A DNA stretch of 33,792 bases from JAOUEE01 sp051011595 (GCA_051011595.1 JBPCTQ010000023.1:1-33792); one strand, 5' to 3'; numbered from the stretch's first letter, positions 1 through 9,114 are shown. Notes: generated by a model from the letters alone, not told the origin. Numbers and translations are program-made.

Positions 1-43
1 TACGACCAACGGGGCATCTGGCCCTAGGACACACCCCCCGGCC

Positions 44-49
44 TATGGT
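44..49 (+). promoter_or_regulatory. -10 element of the nitronate monooxygenase gene
   Basis: TATGGT fits the actinobacterial TANNNT -10 consensus. It ends six bases before the ATG at 56, so transcription should begin at or next to the start codon (leaderless mRNA). No clear -35 is visible. Confidence 0.5.
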
Positions 50-55
50 CGGCCC

Positions 56-997
56 ATGTTCTCCAACCGCGTCACCGAGATGTTGGGTGTCGAGATACCC
101 ATCGTGCAGGCACCCATGGGCTGGATCGCCCGATCGCCGTTGGCGTCGGCGGTGTCCGAGGCGGGGGGCCTGGGCATCATCGAGACCTCATCGGGTGAGC
201 TCGACGTGGTGAAGGGTGAGATCGCCAAGATGCGGGACCTCACCGACAAACCCTTCGGGGTGAACATCGCCCAGGCCTTCGTGCGCGACCCCGACATCGT
301 CTCCTTCGTCGTGGATCAAGGGGTCACGTTCGTGACCACATCGGCCGGATCGCCCACCAAGTACACCGAGCCGCTGAAGGCGGCCGGGTTGACCGTGTTC
401 CACGTGGTGCCCACCCTGCGAGGAGCTCGCAAAGCGGTCGACGCCGGGGTCGACGGTCTGGTGGTCGAAGGGGGAGAGGGTGGTGGCTTCAAGAACCCCG
501 ATCCGGTGTCCACCATGGTGTTGTTGCCGCTCATCGCCTCCAAGTTCGACGTCCCCATCATTGCGGCCGGAGGCATGCTCGACGGCCGCACCATGGCGGC
601 CGCGTTCGCGTTGGGCGCCGAGGGCATCCAGATGGGCACCCGGATGGTGTCGGCGGCCGAGTCGCCCATTCACCACAACTGGAAACAGACCATCGTCGAC
701 GCGGCCGAGACCGACACGGTGTTCCTGAACGCCCACACGTCACCCGCCCTGCGGGCCATGCGCACCAACAAGAGCGAGCAGTACCGGTTCGACCACGAGT
801 CCAACGCCTTCGCCGAGTTCGGCAACGCCATGGACTTGTACTTCGGCGGCGACATGGATGCGGCGTTGGCCCTGGGGGGCCAGGTGGCCGGTCGTATCGA
901 GGCGGTGCGACCGGTGGCCGAGATCATCGACGAATGCGCCGAGGAATGCCTGGCTGTGCTCGATTCGCTGGCCGAGCGGTACGTGGCTGCCGACTGA
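56..997 (+). CDS. Nitronate monooxygenase (2-nitropropane dioxygenase family)
   Basis: This FMN-dependent TIM-barrel flavoenzyme should oxidise alkyl nitronates, or act as a related enoyl-reductase-like flavoprotein. The 313-residue length is normal for the family. The N-terminus has the family opening PIVQAPMGWIA (about residues 15-25) followed by a glycine-rich GGLGII turn. The phosphate-binding loop VVEGGEGGG lies near residues 136-144, and the FMN-binding AAGGMLDGR plus GAEGIQMGTR segments near 170-197. No signal peptide is seen, so it should be cytosolic. The ATG at 56 is chosen because a -10 box ends six bases upstream. The downstream gene is convergent. The family is certain, but the physiological substrate cannot be read from sequence. 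Confidence 0.9.
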   Translation: MFSNRVTEMLGVEIPIVQAPMGWIARSPLASAVSEAGGLGIIETSSGELDVVKGEIAKMRDLTDKPFGVNIAQAFVRDPDIVSFVVDQGVTFVTTSAGSPTKYTEPLKAAGLTVFHVVPTLRGARKAVDAGVDGLVVEGGEGGGFKNPDPVSTMVLLPLIASKFDVPIIAAGGMLDGRTMAAAFALGAEGIQMGTRMVSAAESPIHHNWKQTIVDAAETDTVFLNAHTSPALRAMRTNKSEQYRFDHESNAFAEFGNAMDLYFGGDMDAALALGGQVAGRIEAVRPVAEIIDECAEECLAVLDSLAERYVAAD

Positions 998-1017
998 TCC
1001 CGGTCGGCGCCAGGGGT

Positions 1018-1035
1018 CGACCCGGACGCGGGTCG
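1018..1035. terminator. Hairpin between convergent genes
   Basis: CGACCC and GGGTCG form a perfect 6-bp stem around a GGACGC loop in the 42-bp gap between two convergent stop codons. The position suits a bidirectional terminator, but neither strand has a T-run, so intrinsic termination is uncertain. Confidence 0.35.
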
Positions 1036-1039
1036 GTGA

Positions 1040-2068
1040 TCAGCCGAAGAACATGTCCCAGATGAGGTCGCTGGCCGAGATGTCGTCGGTGGTGTGTCCG
1101 AAGCTCTCGATGGCCAGGGCGCCGGGCCAGGTGTGGCCGCCCTCCTCCACCACGTAGAACTCGGTGGTGGCCGAGCAGCCCTCCCAGGTGAAGTGCACGA
1201 CTTCGTCGCTGACCCGTTCCTCCACCGGTTCGGGATCACAACCGTTGTGGTCGGCCCACTCCTGCGCAGTGACCGGCGCAGCGTCGAGGCCGGGGTCGTT
1301 GCCCTCGAAGGGCACGGTGTCGTCGGCCGTCCCGTGGAAGTACATGAAGGGCTGCGACGGAGCGTCGCCACATTCGTCGGGCGCATAGAAGGCCAACGTC
1401 ACCGGCCCGAAGCCTTCGAAGGGTCCATCGGCCCAGCAGGCGAGAGCCGAGGTCATGAAACCCCCACTCGACATGCCGGTCGCGAAGAACGAGCTGGTGC
1501 AGTACTCGCTGCGAATCACGTCGATCAACTCCGCGACGAAGTCGAGATCTTCACCGCTGCCGATCTCGCCGGGATTCCACGCCGGGCGACCGTTGACCTC
1601 GAGGGCTTCGGGCATGACGAGCATGGCCCCCTCGGCTTCGGCCTGAGCGATGTAGTTGCCGTACACGTACTGCTCGGCGCCGTTGGAACCGGCGCCATGG
1701 AGGTTGAACACCACCGGGGCCGGTGTGCCGTGTTCGTAACCGGTGGGCAGCGCCAGCAGCCACGTCCGCTCGACGCCGTTGGACGTGGTGAGGGTGCGGT
1801 TCTGGGAGGGCAAGGTGAGATCGCCGCCCGTGCCACAGGCTGGGGTGGAGGTGGTCGTGGTGGCGACGGCGGTCGACGTCGGCGCCTCGGTCGAGGTCGG
1901 CGGCGTCGTGGTGGTGCCGTCGGCTGCAGTCGTGGAGGGGGTGGCGACCGTGGAGGGGGCGGTCTCGGCTGCGCTGGTGGTCGATCCATCGGATTGGGCG
2001 CTGTCGGAGCTGGAGCCGCACGAGGCCAGCACGAGCAGGGCGATCAGGAACGGAACGACTCGATGCAT
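1040..2068 (-). CDS. Secreted lipoprotein esterase, PHB-depolymerase/feruloyl-esterase-like (LpqC type)
   Basis: A predicted surface-anchored alpha/beta hydrolase of 342 residues. The first 17 residues are a lipoprotein signal ending in the lipobox LASC (Cys17). Residues 18-80 are a Ser/Thr/Ala-rich low-complexity linker of the kind that tethers actinobacterial lipoproteins across the wall. The catalytic domain has the oxyanion segment NLHGAGSNG near 122-130. The nucleophile elbow is GMSSGG with Ser200, the Asp sits in the HGTADDTVPF block near 245-254, and the His is His312 in GGHTWPG. This block order matches the poly(3-hydroxybutyrate) depolymerase/acetyl-xylan/feruloyl esterase group. It starts six bases after the fumarase stop on the same strand, so the two are probably co-transcribed. 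The true ester substrate is unknown. Confidence 0.82.
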   Translation of the reverse strand: MHRVVPFLIALLVLASCGSSSDSAQSDGSTTSAAETAPSTVATPSTTAADGTTTTPPTSTEAPTSTAVATTTTSTPACGTGGDLTLPSQNRTLTTSNGVERTWLLALPTGYEHGTPAPVVFNLHGAGSNGAEQYVYGNYIAQAEAEGAMLVMPEALEVNGRPAWNPGEIGSGEDLDFVAELIDVIRSEYCTSSFFATGMSSGGFMTSALACWADGPFEGFGPVTLAFYAPDECGDAPSQPFMYFHGTADDTVPFEGNDPGLDAAPVTAQEWADHNGCDPEPVEERVSDEVVHFTWEGCSATTEFYVVEEGGHTWPGALAIESFGHTTDDISASDLIWDMFFG

Positions 2069-2074
2069 GGGTAC

Positions 2075-3706
<1,632 letters not shown>

Positions 3707-3714
3707 CACCGCGA

Positions 3715-3720
3715 ACGGTA
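3715..3720 (-). promoter_or_regulatory. -10 element of the fumarase gene
   Basis: On the minus strand this reads TACCGT, fitting TANNNT, and ends eight bases before the ATG at 3706. That indicates a leaderless or nearly leaderless transcript and supports this start over the upstream in-frame one. Repeat unit A lies about 40 bp further upstream. Confidence 0.5.
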
Positions 3721-3762
3721 GTGGGCGAGCGCTCGATGGGCGGAGCCGGGCCCTGCCACCGG

Positions 3763-3808
3763 TTCTGGCGGTGGAGCGCGTCACCTATGACGCGTTGTAC
3801 CGCCAGAA
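3763..3808 (+). repeat. 46-bp palindromic repeat, unit A
   Basis: The unit has a 10-base arm TTCTGGCGGT, a 4-base internal loop GGAG, a 7-base arm CGCGTCA, a 4-base centre CCTA, then TGACGCG, TTGT and ACCGCCAGAA. Both arms pair perfectly (10 + 7 bp). It lies between the fumarase promoter and the DUF559 gene, 14 bases from unit B (a 60-bp period). Confidence 0.9.
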
Positions 3809-3822
3809 CGGTCACGCTGGGC

Positions 3823-3868
3823 AACTGGCGGCGGAGCGCGTCACATGTGACGCGTTGTACCGCCAGAT
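3823..3868 (+). repeat. 46-bp palindromic repeat, unit B (overlaps the 3' end of the DUF559 gene)
   Basis: Same architecture and orientation as unit A, with outer arms AACTGGCGGC and ACCGCCAGAT. Its core CGCGTCA-CATG-TGACGCG is an 18-bp perfect palindrome. On the minus strand the core supplies the TGA stop of the nuclease-like gene at 3841-3843. Confidence 0.9.
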
Positions 3869-4788
3869 GGGGATGGGAGCAGGAAGGTCTCGAGGTCTTC
3901 GATGATCTCGGCGGCGCGGTGGGTGACCTCGGCGAAGGTGTAGCGAAGCACCCGATAGCCATGTCGTTGCGCCACCCGATCCCGTCGCCGATCGTCGGCC
4001 ATGGCCTGCATGGTGCTGTGGAAGCTGCGGCCGTCGAGTTCGACGATGAGTTGGTGCTGCGGCCAGCAGCGATCGACCGCACCACGGATTCCGTCGAACC
4101 ACGGTGGTCGGAACTGCTCGACGGGTAGGGGTAGGCCGCTTCCTCGGATGATCTGATCGAACCGGTATTCGAGCTCGGACACCGACTGCACCGGTGCGTC
4201 CATTCGATTCTCGAGGTAGCGCCGCAGCTTGCGGCATCCCTTGCGACCCCGGCGGGTGATCGACAAGAACGCGGCCAACAACTCTTCCCGGCTGACGATG
4301 CCTGCTTGCACCGACTGGTCGATCACATGCCCCAGCCGCGCGTACGAGAGCTCGGCCGCCACATCGATGAGGGTGCGGGCCGGCGTGGTGACCGACAGGC
4401 CGTCGCACTGGGTCTTGTCGACGGCGTGCAGCCGCCGAGTCTCGTGGATTCGCACGCCGGGCAGACCCTGGTGGCGTTGGCCCTTGGCCACGGTGAGGGT
4501 GGGGATCTTGGTGTGGAGCCCGGGCATGGAATGGAGCCCGCCGGCGCTTCGTCGCGAGACGGCCGAACCGGGAATGGCCAGCACCCCGGTCCACAGGAGC
4601 TGGCGGTAGGTGCTCGGCCAGTCACCCAGAGTGAGCACCCGTTGGTCGACGCTGATCCAAGCCCGCTCGCGGAGTCGGCGCAGGATGGTGGAGCGGCTGA
4701 AACCGGCTTCGGTGGCCTGTCGGCGCGAGAACACACCGTCCTGGCGGGCGGCGAGATGGGCAACGGTGTGGTCGGGTCGGTGAGCCAT
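3841..4788 (-). CDS. AbiEi-type N-terminal domain plus DUF559 (Vsr-like PD-(D/E)XK) protein
   Basis: A 315-residue protein. Residues 1-60 resemble the winged-helix AbiEi antitoxin domain: an Ala/Arg-rich helix, then GVFSRRQATEAGFSRSTI and an RGVY-like VDQRVLTLG strand. The middle (about 70-195) matches the AbiEi-linked region with TTPARTLIDVA. The C-terminus (about 203-300) is DUF559: SELE (Glu205/Glu207), Asp239, IVELDG (Glu250, Asp252), a D-x3-D-R helix and GYRVLRYTFAEV. These elements fit the endonuclease-like fold related to Vsr. Such proteins are common orphan genes in actinobacteria and no activity is established here. The last eight residues and the stop come from repeat unit B. I take the ATG at 4788, because the longer frame to 5100 only translates repeats C and D. 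Paired palindromes lie on both sides. Confidence 0.75.
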   Translation of the reverse strand: MAHRPDHTVAHLAARQDGVFSRRQATEAGFSRSTILRRLRERAWISVDQRVLTLGDWPSTYRQLLWTGVLAIPGSAVSRRSAGGLHSMPGLHTKIPTLTVAKGQRHQGLPGVRIHETRRLHAVDKTQCDGLSVTTPARTLIDVAAELSYARLGHVIDQSVQAGIVSREELLAAFLSITRRGRKGCRKLRRYLENRMDAPVQSVSELEYRFDQIIRGSGLPLPVEQFRPPWFDGIRGAVDRCWPQHQLIVELDGRSFHSTMQAMADDRRRDRVAQRHGYRVLRYTFAEVTHRAAEIIEDLETFLLPSPSGGTTRHM

Positions 4789-4865
4789 GACCGAGAGCCT
4801 GGTGTGGCGCTCGGACACTTTCGATCCGTGTCGGCCCTTCTCGGATGTCACGCTGGGCGCCGGCC

Positions 4866-4911
4866 AACTGGCGGCTGAGCGCGTCACGTGTGACGCGTTG
4901 TACCGCCAGAA
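4866..4911 (+). repeat. 46-bp palindromic repeat, unit C
   Basis: Arms AACTGGCGGC and ACCGCCAGAA, with core CGCGTCA-CGTG-TGACGCG and flanking internal loops TGAG and TTGT. It lies 77 bp upstream of the DUF559 ATG. The 14-base spacer to unit D ends in GCTGGGC, as does the A-B spacer. Confidence 0.9.
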
Positions 4912-4925
4912 CGTTCGCGCTGGGC

Positions 4926-4971
4926 AACTGGCGGCTGGGCGCGTCACGTCTGACGCGCTGTACCGCCAGAA
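4926..4971 (+). repeat. 46-bp palindromic repeat, unit D
   Basis: Arms AACTGGCGGC and ACCGCCAGAA, with core CGCGTCA-CGTC-TGACGCG and internal loops TGGG and CTGT. It is exactly 60 bp after unit C, in the same orientation, 19 bases before the aceK stop codon. The stem is conserved while the 4-base centre differs in every unit. Confidence 0.9.
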
Positions 4972-4990
4972 CGGGTCAGTTGGGGCGGGG

Positions 4991-6724
4991 TCAGCGGCGG
5001 ATGCGGGCCTCGTCGGGGTACGGGTAGAAGTCGGGGATCTGGCCCGAATCGTGTTGTTCCTGCAGGCCGGTCCAGAAATCGACCTCGAACAGGTCGCCAT
5101 GGTGGGCCCGCATCACCGGCCACAGGTCCTCCGGGAACCACATGAACGTGGGGAACTCCTCGGGGAACACGTCGTTGGGTTCGACCGAGAACCACGGCTG
5201 TGACGACATCTCGTCCTCGTAACGATCGGTCTGGGGCACGGCCCGGAACCGGCAGTCGGACAACAAGGTGAGCTCGTCGTAGTCGTAGAACACCACGTTG
5301 CTGTGGCGGGTGACCCCGAAGTTCTTGGTGAACAGATCACCGGGAAAGATGTTGGCCACGGCCAGGTCGCGGATGGCGTTGCCGTATTCGATCACGGCCT
5401 GTTTGGCCCGATTGAGCCCCATTTCGCGCAGATAGAGGTCGAGCGGATAGAGCCGGCGTTCGGTGTAGAGGTGTTTGATCACCACCTGGTCGCCGTGGAG
5501 CTCGACAGTGTCGGCTGCCTCGCTGAGGAGCTCCTCCAACAGCTCGTGCTCGAACCGGTCCTGGGGAAAACTCAGGTTCTCGAACTCCTGGGCATCGACC
5601 ATTCGACCGACCCGGTCGTGGCCGAACACCAGCTTGTACCGGGCCATGACCTCGGACCGGGTGGTGCGTTTGGGCGGGGCGAAGCGGTCCTTGATGACCT
5701 TGAAGACCACATCGAACGACGGCAGGGTGAACACGTTCATCACCATGCCCTTGGTGCCCCGTGCTCGCTCGAACCGACCGGTGGAGTGCTCCAGGTGTCG
5801 ATAGAACGCCCGGTACAGCGCCGTCTTGCCGTGCTGGTTGTACCCCAAGGCGGTGTACAGCTCGGCGATTGGTTTCATGGGCAGGATCGACTTGAGGAAC
5901 CCCACGAGCTCCCCGGTGTTCTCCCACTCGACGTGGAAATACGAGCGGGTGAAGCTGAACAGACGACTGGCGCCGCTCTCGGACAACAACACCGCATCGA
6001 CCGACACCCCCGACCCGGTGTTGAGCACCGGCAGGATGAACGGGATCACCCGGTTCATGCGGCGCACCCGGCCGATGAGGTACGCACCCTTGTTGCGGTA
6101 GAAGACCGGCATCAACATGTCGAGGCCATCGAAGACCGGCGAACCCCACGCCTCGGTGAGGGCCTGCTGCAACTGGTGAGCCACCAGCTCGGCGTCGGCG
6201 GCCGGATCGTGGAAATCGACCCCCAGACGGTACGAGTCGAGCACGTCGGTGATGGTGGCGCCGAGGTCACCGCGATCGTGGAAGGTGGCCACCGCCACAC
6301 TCTCGAGCTCGCTGCGCGGAAACGCGGTGGCCCCGAACCAACGGAACTCGAGGTCCTCGTCGACACCGATCGTGGTGAACAGGCGCCGGGTGACCGAGTT
6401 GAAGAAGGTCTCGGCCAGCTCCAGGCCCTGGCGACCGGCGATCAGGCCGGCGTAGGCGGACCGGGTCTCCTGCCAGAACGGTCGACGGCGCGGATCGGGC
6501 GGGATGTGGGGATCGAGGCGAGCCACGGCCTTGTCGACCAGAGCTCGATGCAGCACCAGGCGCTCGCGGGCGTCGAACTGGTAGAGGTCCCATTCGCTGC
6601 GGGCGAACCGAGCCTGCGCGCGACGGGTGATGGAGAGGAACTCCCCTTCGAAGTTGGCGAACGCGTCCTGGATCCGCTCGGCCACCTCCGCGGGGTCGAG
6701 GGTGTCGGTCTCAGTCTCAGTCAT
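4991..6724 (-). CDS. aceK: Isocitrate dehydrogenase kinase/phosphatase
   Basis: AceK reversibly phosphorylates isocitrate dehydrogenase and so controls the split between the TCA cycle and the glyoxylate shunt. The length (577) matches E. coli AceK (578). The N-terminal regulatory half contains FFNSVTRRLFTTIGVD. The kinase half carries LYTALGYNQHGKTALYR. The catalytic block KNFGVTRHSNVVFYDYDE, followed by SQPWFSVEPNDVFPEEF, is very close to the E. coli segment. The C-terminus (DFYPYPDEARIRR) looks complete. The ATG at 6724 overlaps the PhyH stop by eight bases; a GTG directly before it at 6727 is possible. AceK is classically proteobacterial, so its presence in an actinobacterial context is unexpected. 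No isocitrate dehydrogenase or glyoxylate-shunt gene is in the window. Confidence 0.93.
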   Translation of the reverse strand: MTETETDTLDPAEVAERIQDAFANFEGEFLSITRRAQARFARSEWDLYQFDARERLVLHRALVDKAVARLDPHIPPDPRRRPFWQETRSAYAGLIAGRQGLELAETFFNSVTRRLFTTIGVDEDLEFRWFGATAFPRSELESVAVATFHDRGDLGATITDVLDSYRLGVDFHDPAADAELVAHQLQQALTEAWGSPVFDGLDMLMPVFYRNKGAYLIGRVRRMNRVIPFILPVLNTGSGVSVDAVLLSESGASRLFSFTRSYFHVEWENTGELVGFLKSILPMKPIAELYTALGYNQHGKTALYRAFYRHLEHSTGRFERARGTKGMVMNVFTLPSFDVVFKVIKDRFAPPKRTTRSEVMARYKLVFGHDRVGRMVDAQEFENLSFPQDRFEHELLEELLSEAADTVELHGDQVVIKHLYTERRLYPLDLYLREMGLNRAKQAVIEYGNAIRDLAVANIFPGDLFTKNFGVTRHSNVVFYDYDELTLLSDCRFRAVPQTDRYEDEMSSQPWFSVEPNDVFPEEFPTFMWFPEDLWPVMRAHHGDLFEVDFWTGLQEQHDSGQIPDFYPYPDEARIRR

Positions 6725-7556
6725 CACCCACCGGCCGGCCTCCGCTCACCACCACGAACTGCCGATCAGGATCGTCGGCCGGTGTGTGCTCGCTCGGCGG
6801 CCCCGCGGCCGGGTCGCCACCCCAGATCTCGCTGCCGTCGGGGGCGTACTGGAGGATGTACGTCTTGCGCACGTCGGTGGTGAGGTTGGGGCCGGTCTTG
6901 TGCGGCGTGAGCGACGAGAAGACCACCACACCCCCGGCCGGCACCTCGGCGGCCACCGCGTCGGGGTGGTCGTCGAAACATTCGAACCCCAATGGCTCCC
7001 GCCATTCGTGGCGCAAGGTGCCGCCCCGGTGCAGCCCGGGCACCACCCAGGGGCAGCCGTTGTCGACGGTGGCATCAACCAGCGCCACCCAACAGGTGAG
7101 GTACTGCTGGGGGGCAACGAAGGTGTAGCCGTTGTCCTGGTGCCACGGAAACAGGCGGGGTTTCTCCGGCTTCTTGTACACCAGCTGGTCCCAGTACAGG
7201 CGAACATCGGGGCCCACCAGGTCGTGGACCAGATCGGCCAACCGGCGATGGCCGGCGAAGCGTCGGGCGACGGGGCTGCGCAGCACCGCGTGGGGGGCGA
7301 AGGTGATGGCCCCGCTCTCGGCGATGCTGACTCGTTGGTCGGGCATCTGCTGCAGGAAGGCGTCGGCGCGGGCCTCCTCGTCGTCGAGCGCCTGTCGCAG
7401 CTCGCTCACCGTGTTGTCGTCGAACAGGTCGGTCAACACCAGAAACCCATCGCGGTCGAAGGCGTCGAGTTGTTCCTCGTCGAGCAGGCGGGCCTGCGTC
7501 GGACGGTGACTCGACCACTCGAAGTCGGTGTTCCATGGATGGGTCTGCATCGACAC
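6717..7556 (-). CDS. Phytanoyl-CoA dioxygenase (PhyH) family protein
   Basis: A probable non-haem Fe(II)/2-oxoglutarate-dependent oxygenase of 279 residues. The iron triad can be read as His139-x-Asp141 in PWHQDNGY and His219 in LTPHKTGPN, with the 2-oxoglutarate-binding Arg probably Arg230. The core also has the typical LTCWVALVDATVDNGCPWVVPGLH strand/loop. It starts at GTG 7556, with a GAGG seven bases upstream; the in-frame ATG at 7550 is an alternative. Its stop codon lies inside the aceK start region, so the two are translationally coupled. The substrate is unknown, and the family ranges from phytanoyl-CoA hydroxylases to ectoine and halogenating enzymes. Confidence 0.85.
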   Translation of the reverse strand: MSMQTHPWNTDFEWSSHRPTQARLLDEEQLDAFDRDGFLVLTDLFDDNTVSELRQALDDEEARADAFLQQMPDQRVSIAESGAITFAPHAVLRSPVARRFAGHRRLADLVHDLVGPDVRLYWDQLVYKKPEKPRLFPWHQDNGYTFVAPQQYLTCWVALVDATVDNGCPWVVPGLHRGGTLRHEWREPLGFECFDDHPDAVAAEVPAGGVVVFSSLTPHKTGPNLTTDVRKTYILQYAPDGSEIWGGDPAAGPPSEHTPADDPDRQFVVVSGGRPVGDD

Positions 7557-7601
7557 CAGGGTGCCTCACAATCACGTCCAGTCGTCGAATCGTGGGCCCA
7601 C

Positions 7602-7607
7602 TACCAT
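7602..7607 (+). promoter_or_regulatory. Candidate -10 for the NTF2-like gene
   Basis: TACCAT lies in the 81-bp divergent region between the PhyH start and the GTG at 7638. It would give a short leader of about 24 bases that carries a GGAGGG Shine-Dalgarno sequence at 7628-7633. Confidence 0.3.
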
Positions 7608-7637
7608 CGCCGCGTCGACCACGACCGGAGGGCAGAG

Positions 7638-8189
7638 GTGGACATCGACGAACCGGGCCACGATGGATTGACCGCAGTCGAACGGGTGGTCGCGCGCGAC
7701 GAGATCCGTCAGCTGGTGTACCGCTACGCCCAGGCCATCGATCGGCGCGACATCGAAGGCCTGGCCGACCTGTTCGGACCCGACGTCGACTTCGGTGAGG
7801 CCGGGCGCGGACCGGCCGGCGCCCGGGCGGTGTTCGACACCAGCCTGCGGGAGATCGGTGTCGCGGTGTTGCTGGTGGGCAATCACATCATCGACTTCGA
7901 CGATCGTGATCATGCCCGGGGTGAGGTCTGGTGCCGGGGGTACATCGACGACCATGAGGCCGGTTTCATCGAACAGATGATCCAGTACCGCGACCGCTAC
8001 GCGCTGGTGGATGGCTCGTGGCGCTTCGACGGTCGCCGGCACCTGCTGTGGTACGGGACGACCACATCCTCCAATCCACTGCACCAACCCGATGCCGATT
8101 GGCCCCGTCACCAGGTGGGCCGAGGTTCGGTGCCCTACCGCGAAACGACCTGGGCCAGATTCTGGGGCGACGCGGAGGGCGTCGACTGA
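7638..8189 (+). CDS. SnoaL-like/NTF2-superfamily protein
   Basis: A 183-residue protein with the SnoaL_4-type start: a helix VVARDEIRQLVYRYAQAIDRRD, split here as VARDEIRQLV and YRYAQAIDRRD, then LADLFGPDVDF. A curved-sheet core follows, ending in RYALVDGSWRFDGRRH. This cone fold is shared by dehydratases, ketosteroid isomerases and aromatic-ring dioxygenase small subunits. The YRYAQAIDRRD element and the W-R-F-x-x-R strand are typical of the NTF2-like group often found with actinobacterial catabolic genes. GTG 7638 is chosen because GGAGGG lies five bases upstream; the longer open frame to the left is antisense to PhyH. The product is probably cytosolic, and no catalytic role can be assigned. 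Confidence 0.72.
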   Translation: MDIDEPGHDGLTAVERVVARDEIRQLVYRYAQAIDRRDIEGLADLFGPDVDFGEAGRGPAGARAVFDTSLREIGVAVLLVGNHIIDFDDRDHARGEVWCRGYIDDHEAGFIEQMIQYRDRYALVDGSWRFDGRRHLLWYGTTTSSNPLHQPDADWPRHQVGRGSVPYRETTWARFWGDAEGVD

Positions 8190-8194
8190 GCGCG

Positions 8195-8200
8195 TAGCCT
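8195..8200 (+). promoter_or_regulatory. -10 element of the membrane protein gene at 8209
   Basis: TAGCCT (TANNNT) ends eight bases before the GTG at 8209, consistent with a leaderless transcript and supporting that start codon. Confidence 0.45.
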
Positions 8201-8208
8201 CGAAGTCC

Positions 8209-9075
8209 GTGCCCCCGTCGACTCCCGAGCCCCCGGTCGCGTCCAGCGACGACGAAGCGGCCCGTTACGAGAAACAACTGACCGAGTTCCTCGACTCCGA
8301 GATCGACGAGGAGCGATTCGCCAGCGAGATCGCCGCGTCCCGGCGTCGTCGTCGCTGGGTCTTCGCCGGTTTGGGCATCGTGGCGGTCGCGTTGGTGGCT
8401 TGGGTGCTGCTCAGGGGCGACGATGGACCCGACAGCTCCGGTTTCGTGTTCGAGGACGAGGCCATCGCGGAACCGAGCCGAGCCCTCGAGGTGCCGACCG
8501 TGGTCGATGCCCGGTTGGTGAGCCGCCTCGATCTGCCGGTGGTGGTGCGGGCCGGCAACGCCGAGGAATTCGAACGAATCGTCCCCAATCCCTCCAGCCG
8601 TGTCCTGCCCGCTCGACCCGGCGACCTGGTCGTGGGCCTGGCTCGGGCCGGCGACGAGGGGCGGGTGGTGCTCACCGGACCCGAGGGTTGGATGGAGGGG
8701 GCCTGCGTGATGGCGTCGATCACCAGCGGGCTGGTACCGGTCGACATCGTGCATTGGGAGGGAGTCGGCGGCTGCGACCTCGAGTTGGCCGGTCAACCGG
8801 CCGTCGAGTGGTGCCGGGGAGAACAAACCGTGGTGTTCGCCATCGACGTACCGCAGGGCTCGATCGACCTGGCCACCGGCGACCAGGGGGTCGCCGAGGC
8901 CCTCCGAGTGCAGTTGGTGCACGAGATTCCGGGCTTCGAGACCGCCTCGGTCCGGGGGCGGGTCGACGTGGAGGACCTCACCGTCGATGTTCCCGTTCTC
9001 TCCGGTCCGTCGGGGGCCGAAGCGTCCTTCGAGCTGGGCGGTGCCGGCGCCCGGGTGTCGTGCATCTTCGTCTGA
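8209..9075 (+). CDS. Single-pass membrane protein of unknown function
   Basis: A 288-residue protein I do not recognise. Residues 1-44 are acidic and hydrophilic. RRRRR (45-49) precedes one hydrophobic segment at about 50-68 (VFAGLGIVAVALVAWVLL). By the positive-inside rule, the acidic N-terminus is cytoplasmic and the 220-residue C-terminal part is external. The exported part is beta-strand-rich with three well-separated cysteines that could form disulfides (near GACVMAS, GGCDLEL and EWCRGEQ) and a final Cys in VSCIFV. No catalytic motif is seen. The GTG start is supported by the -10 box upstream. The N-terminal layout resembles an anti-sigma-like or stalked sensor, but that is speculation. 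Confidence 0.7.
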   Translation: MPPSTPEPPVASSDDEAARYEKQLTEFLDSEIDEERFASEIAASRRRRRWVFAGLGIVAVALVAWVLLRGDDGPDSSGFVFEDEAIAEPSRALEVPTVVDARLVSRLDLPVVVRAGNAEEFERIVPNPSSRVLPARPGDLVVGLARAGDEGRVVLTGPEGWMEGACVMASITSGLVPVDIVHWEGVGGCDLELAGQPAVEWCRGEQTVVFAIDVPQGSIDLATGDQGVAEALRVQLVHEIPGFETASVRGRVDVEDLTVDVPVLSGPSGAEASFELGGAGARVSCIFV

Positions 9076-9101
9076 ACAGCACCGCGCCACGGGTCGCCGA
9101 G

Positions 9102-9107
9102 TAGCGT
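9102..9107 (+). promoter_or_regulatory. -10 element of the SRAP gene
   Basis: TAGCGT (TANNNT) ends seven bases before the ATG at 9115, another leaderless-type arrangement. Confidence 0.5.
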
Positions 9108-9114
9108 TGCCCTC

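Noticed and set aside
3763..4971. CRISPR-like array from the evenly spaced palindromic repeats
   Set aside because: Only two units per site, with a 14-base spacer that is itself related between sites, and no cas genes. The units are long two-stem palindromes rather than CRISPR repeats.
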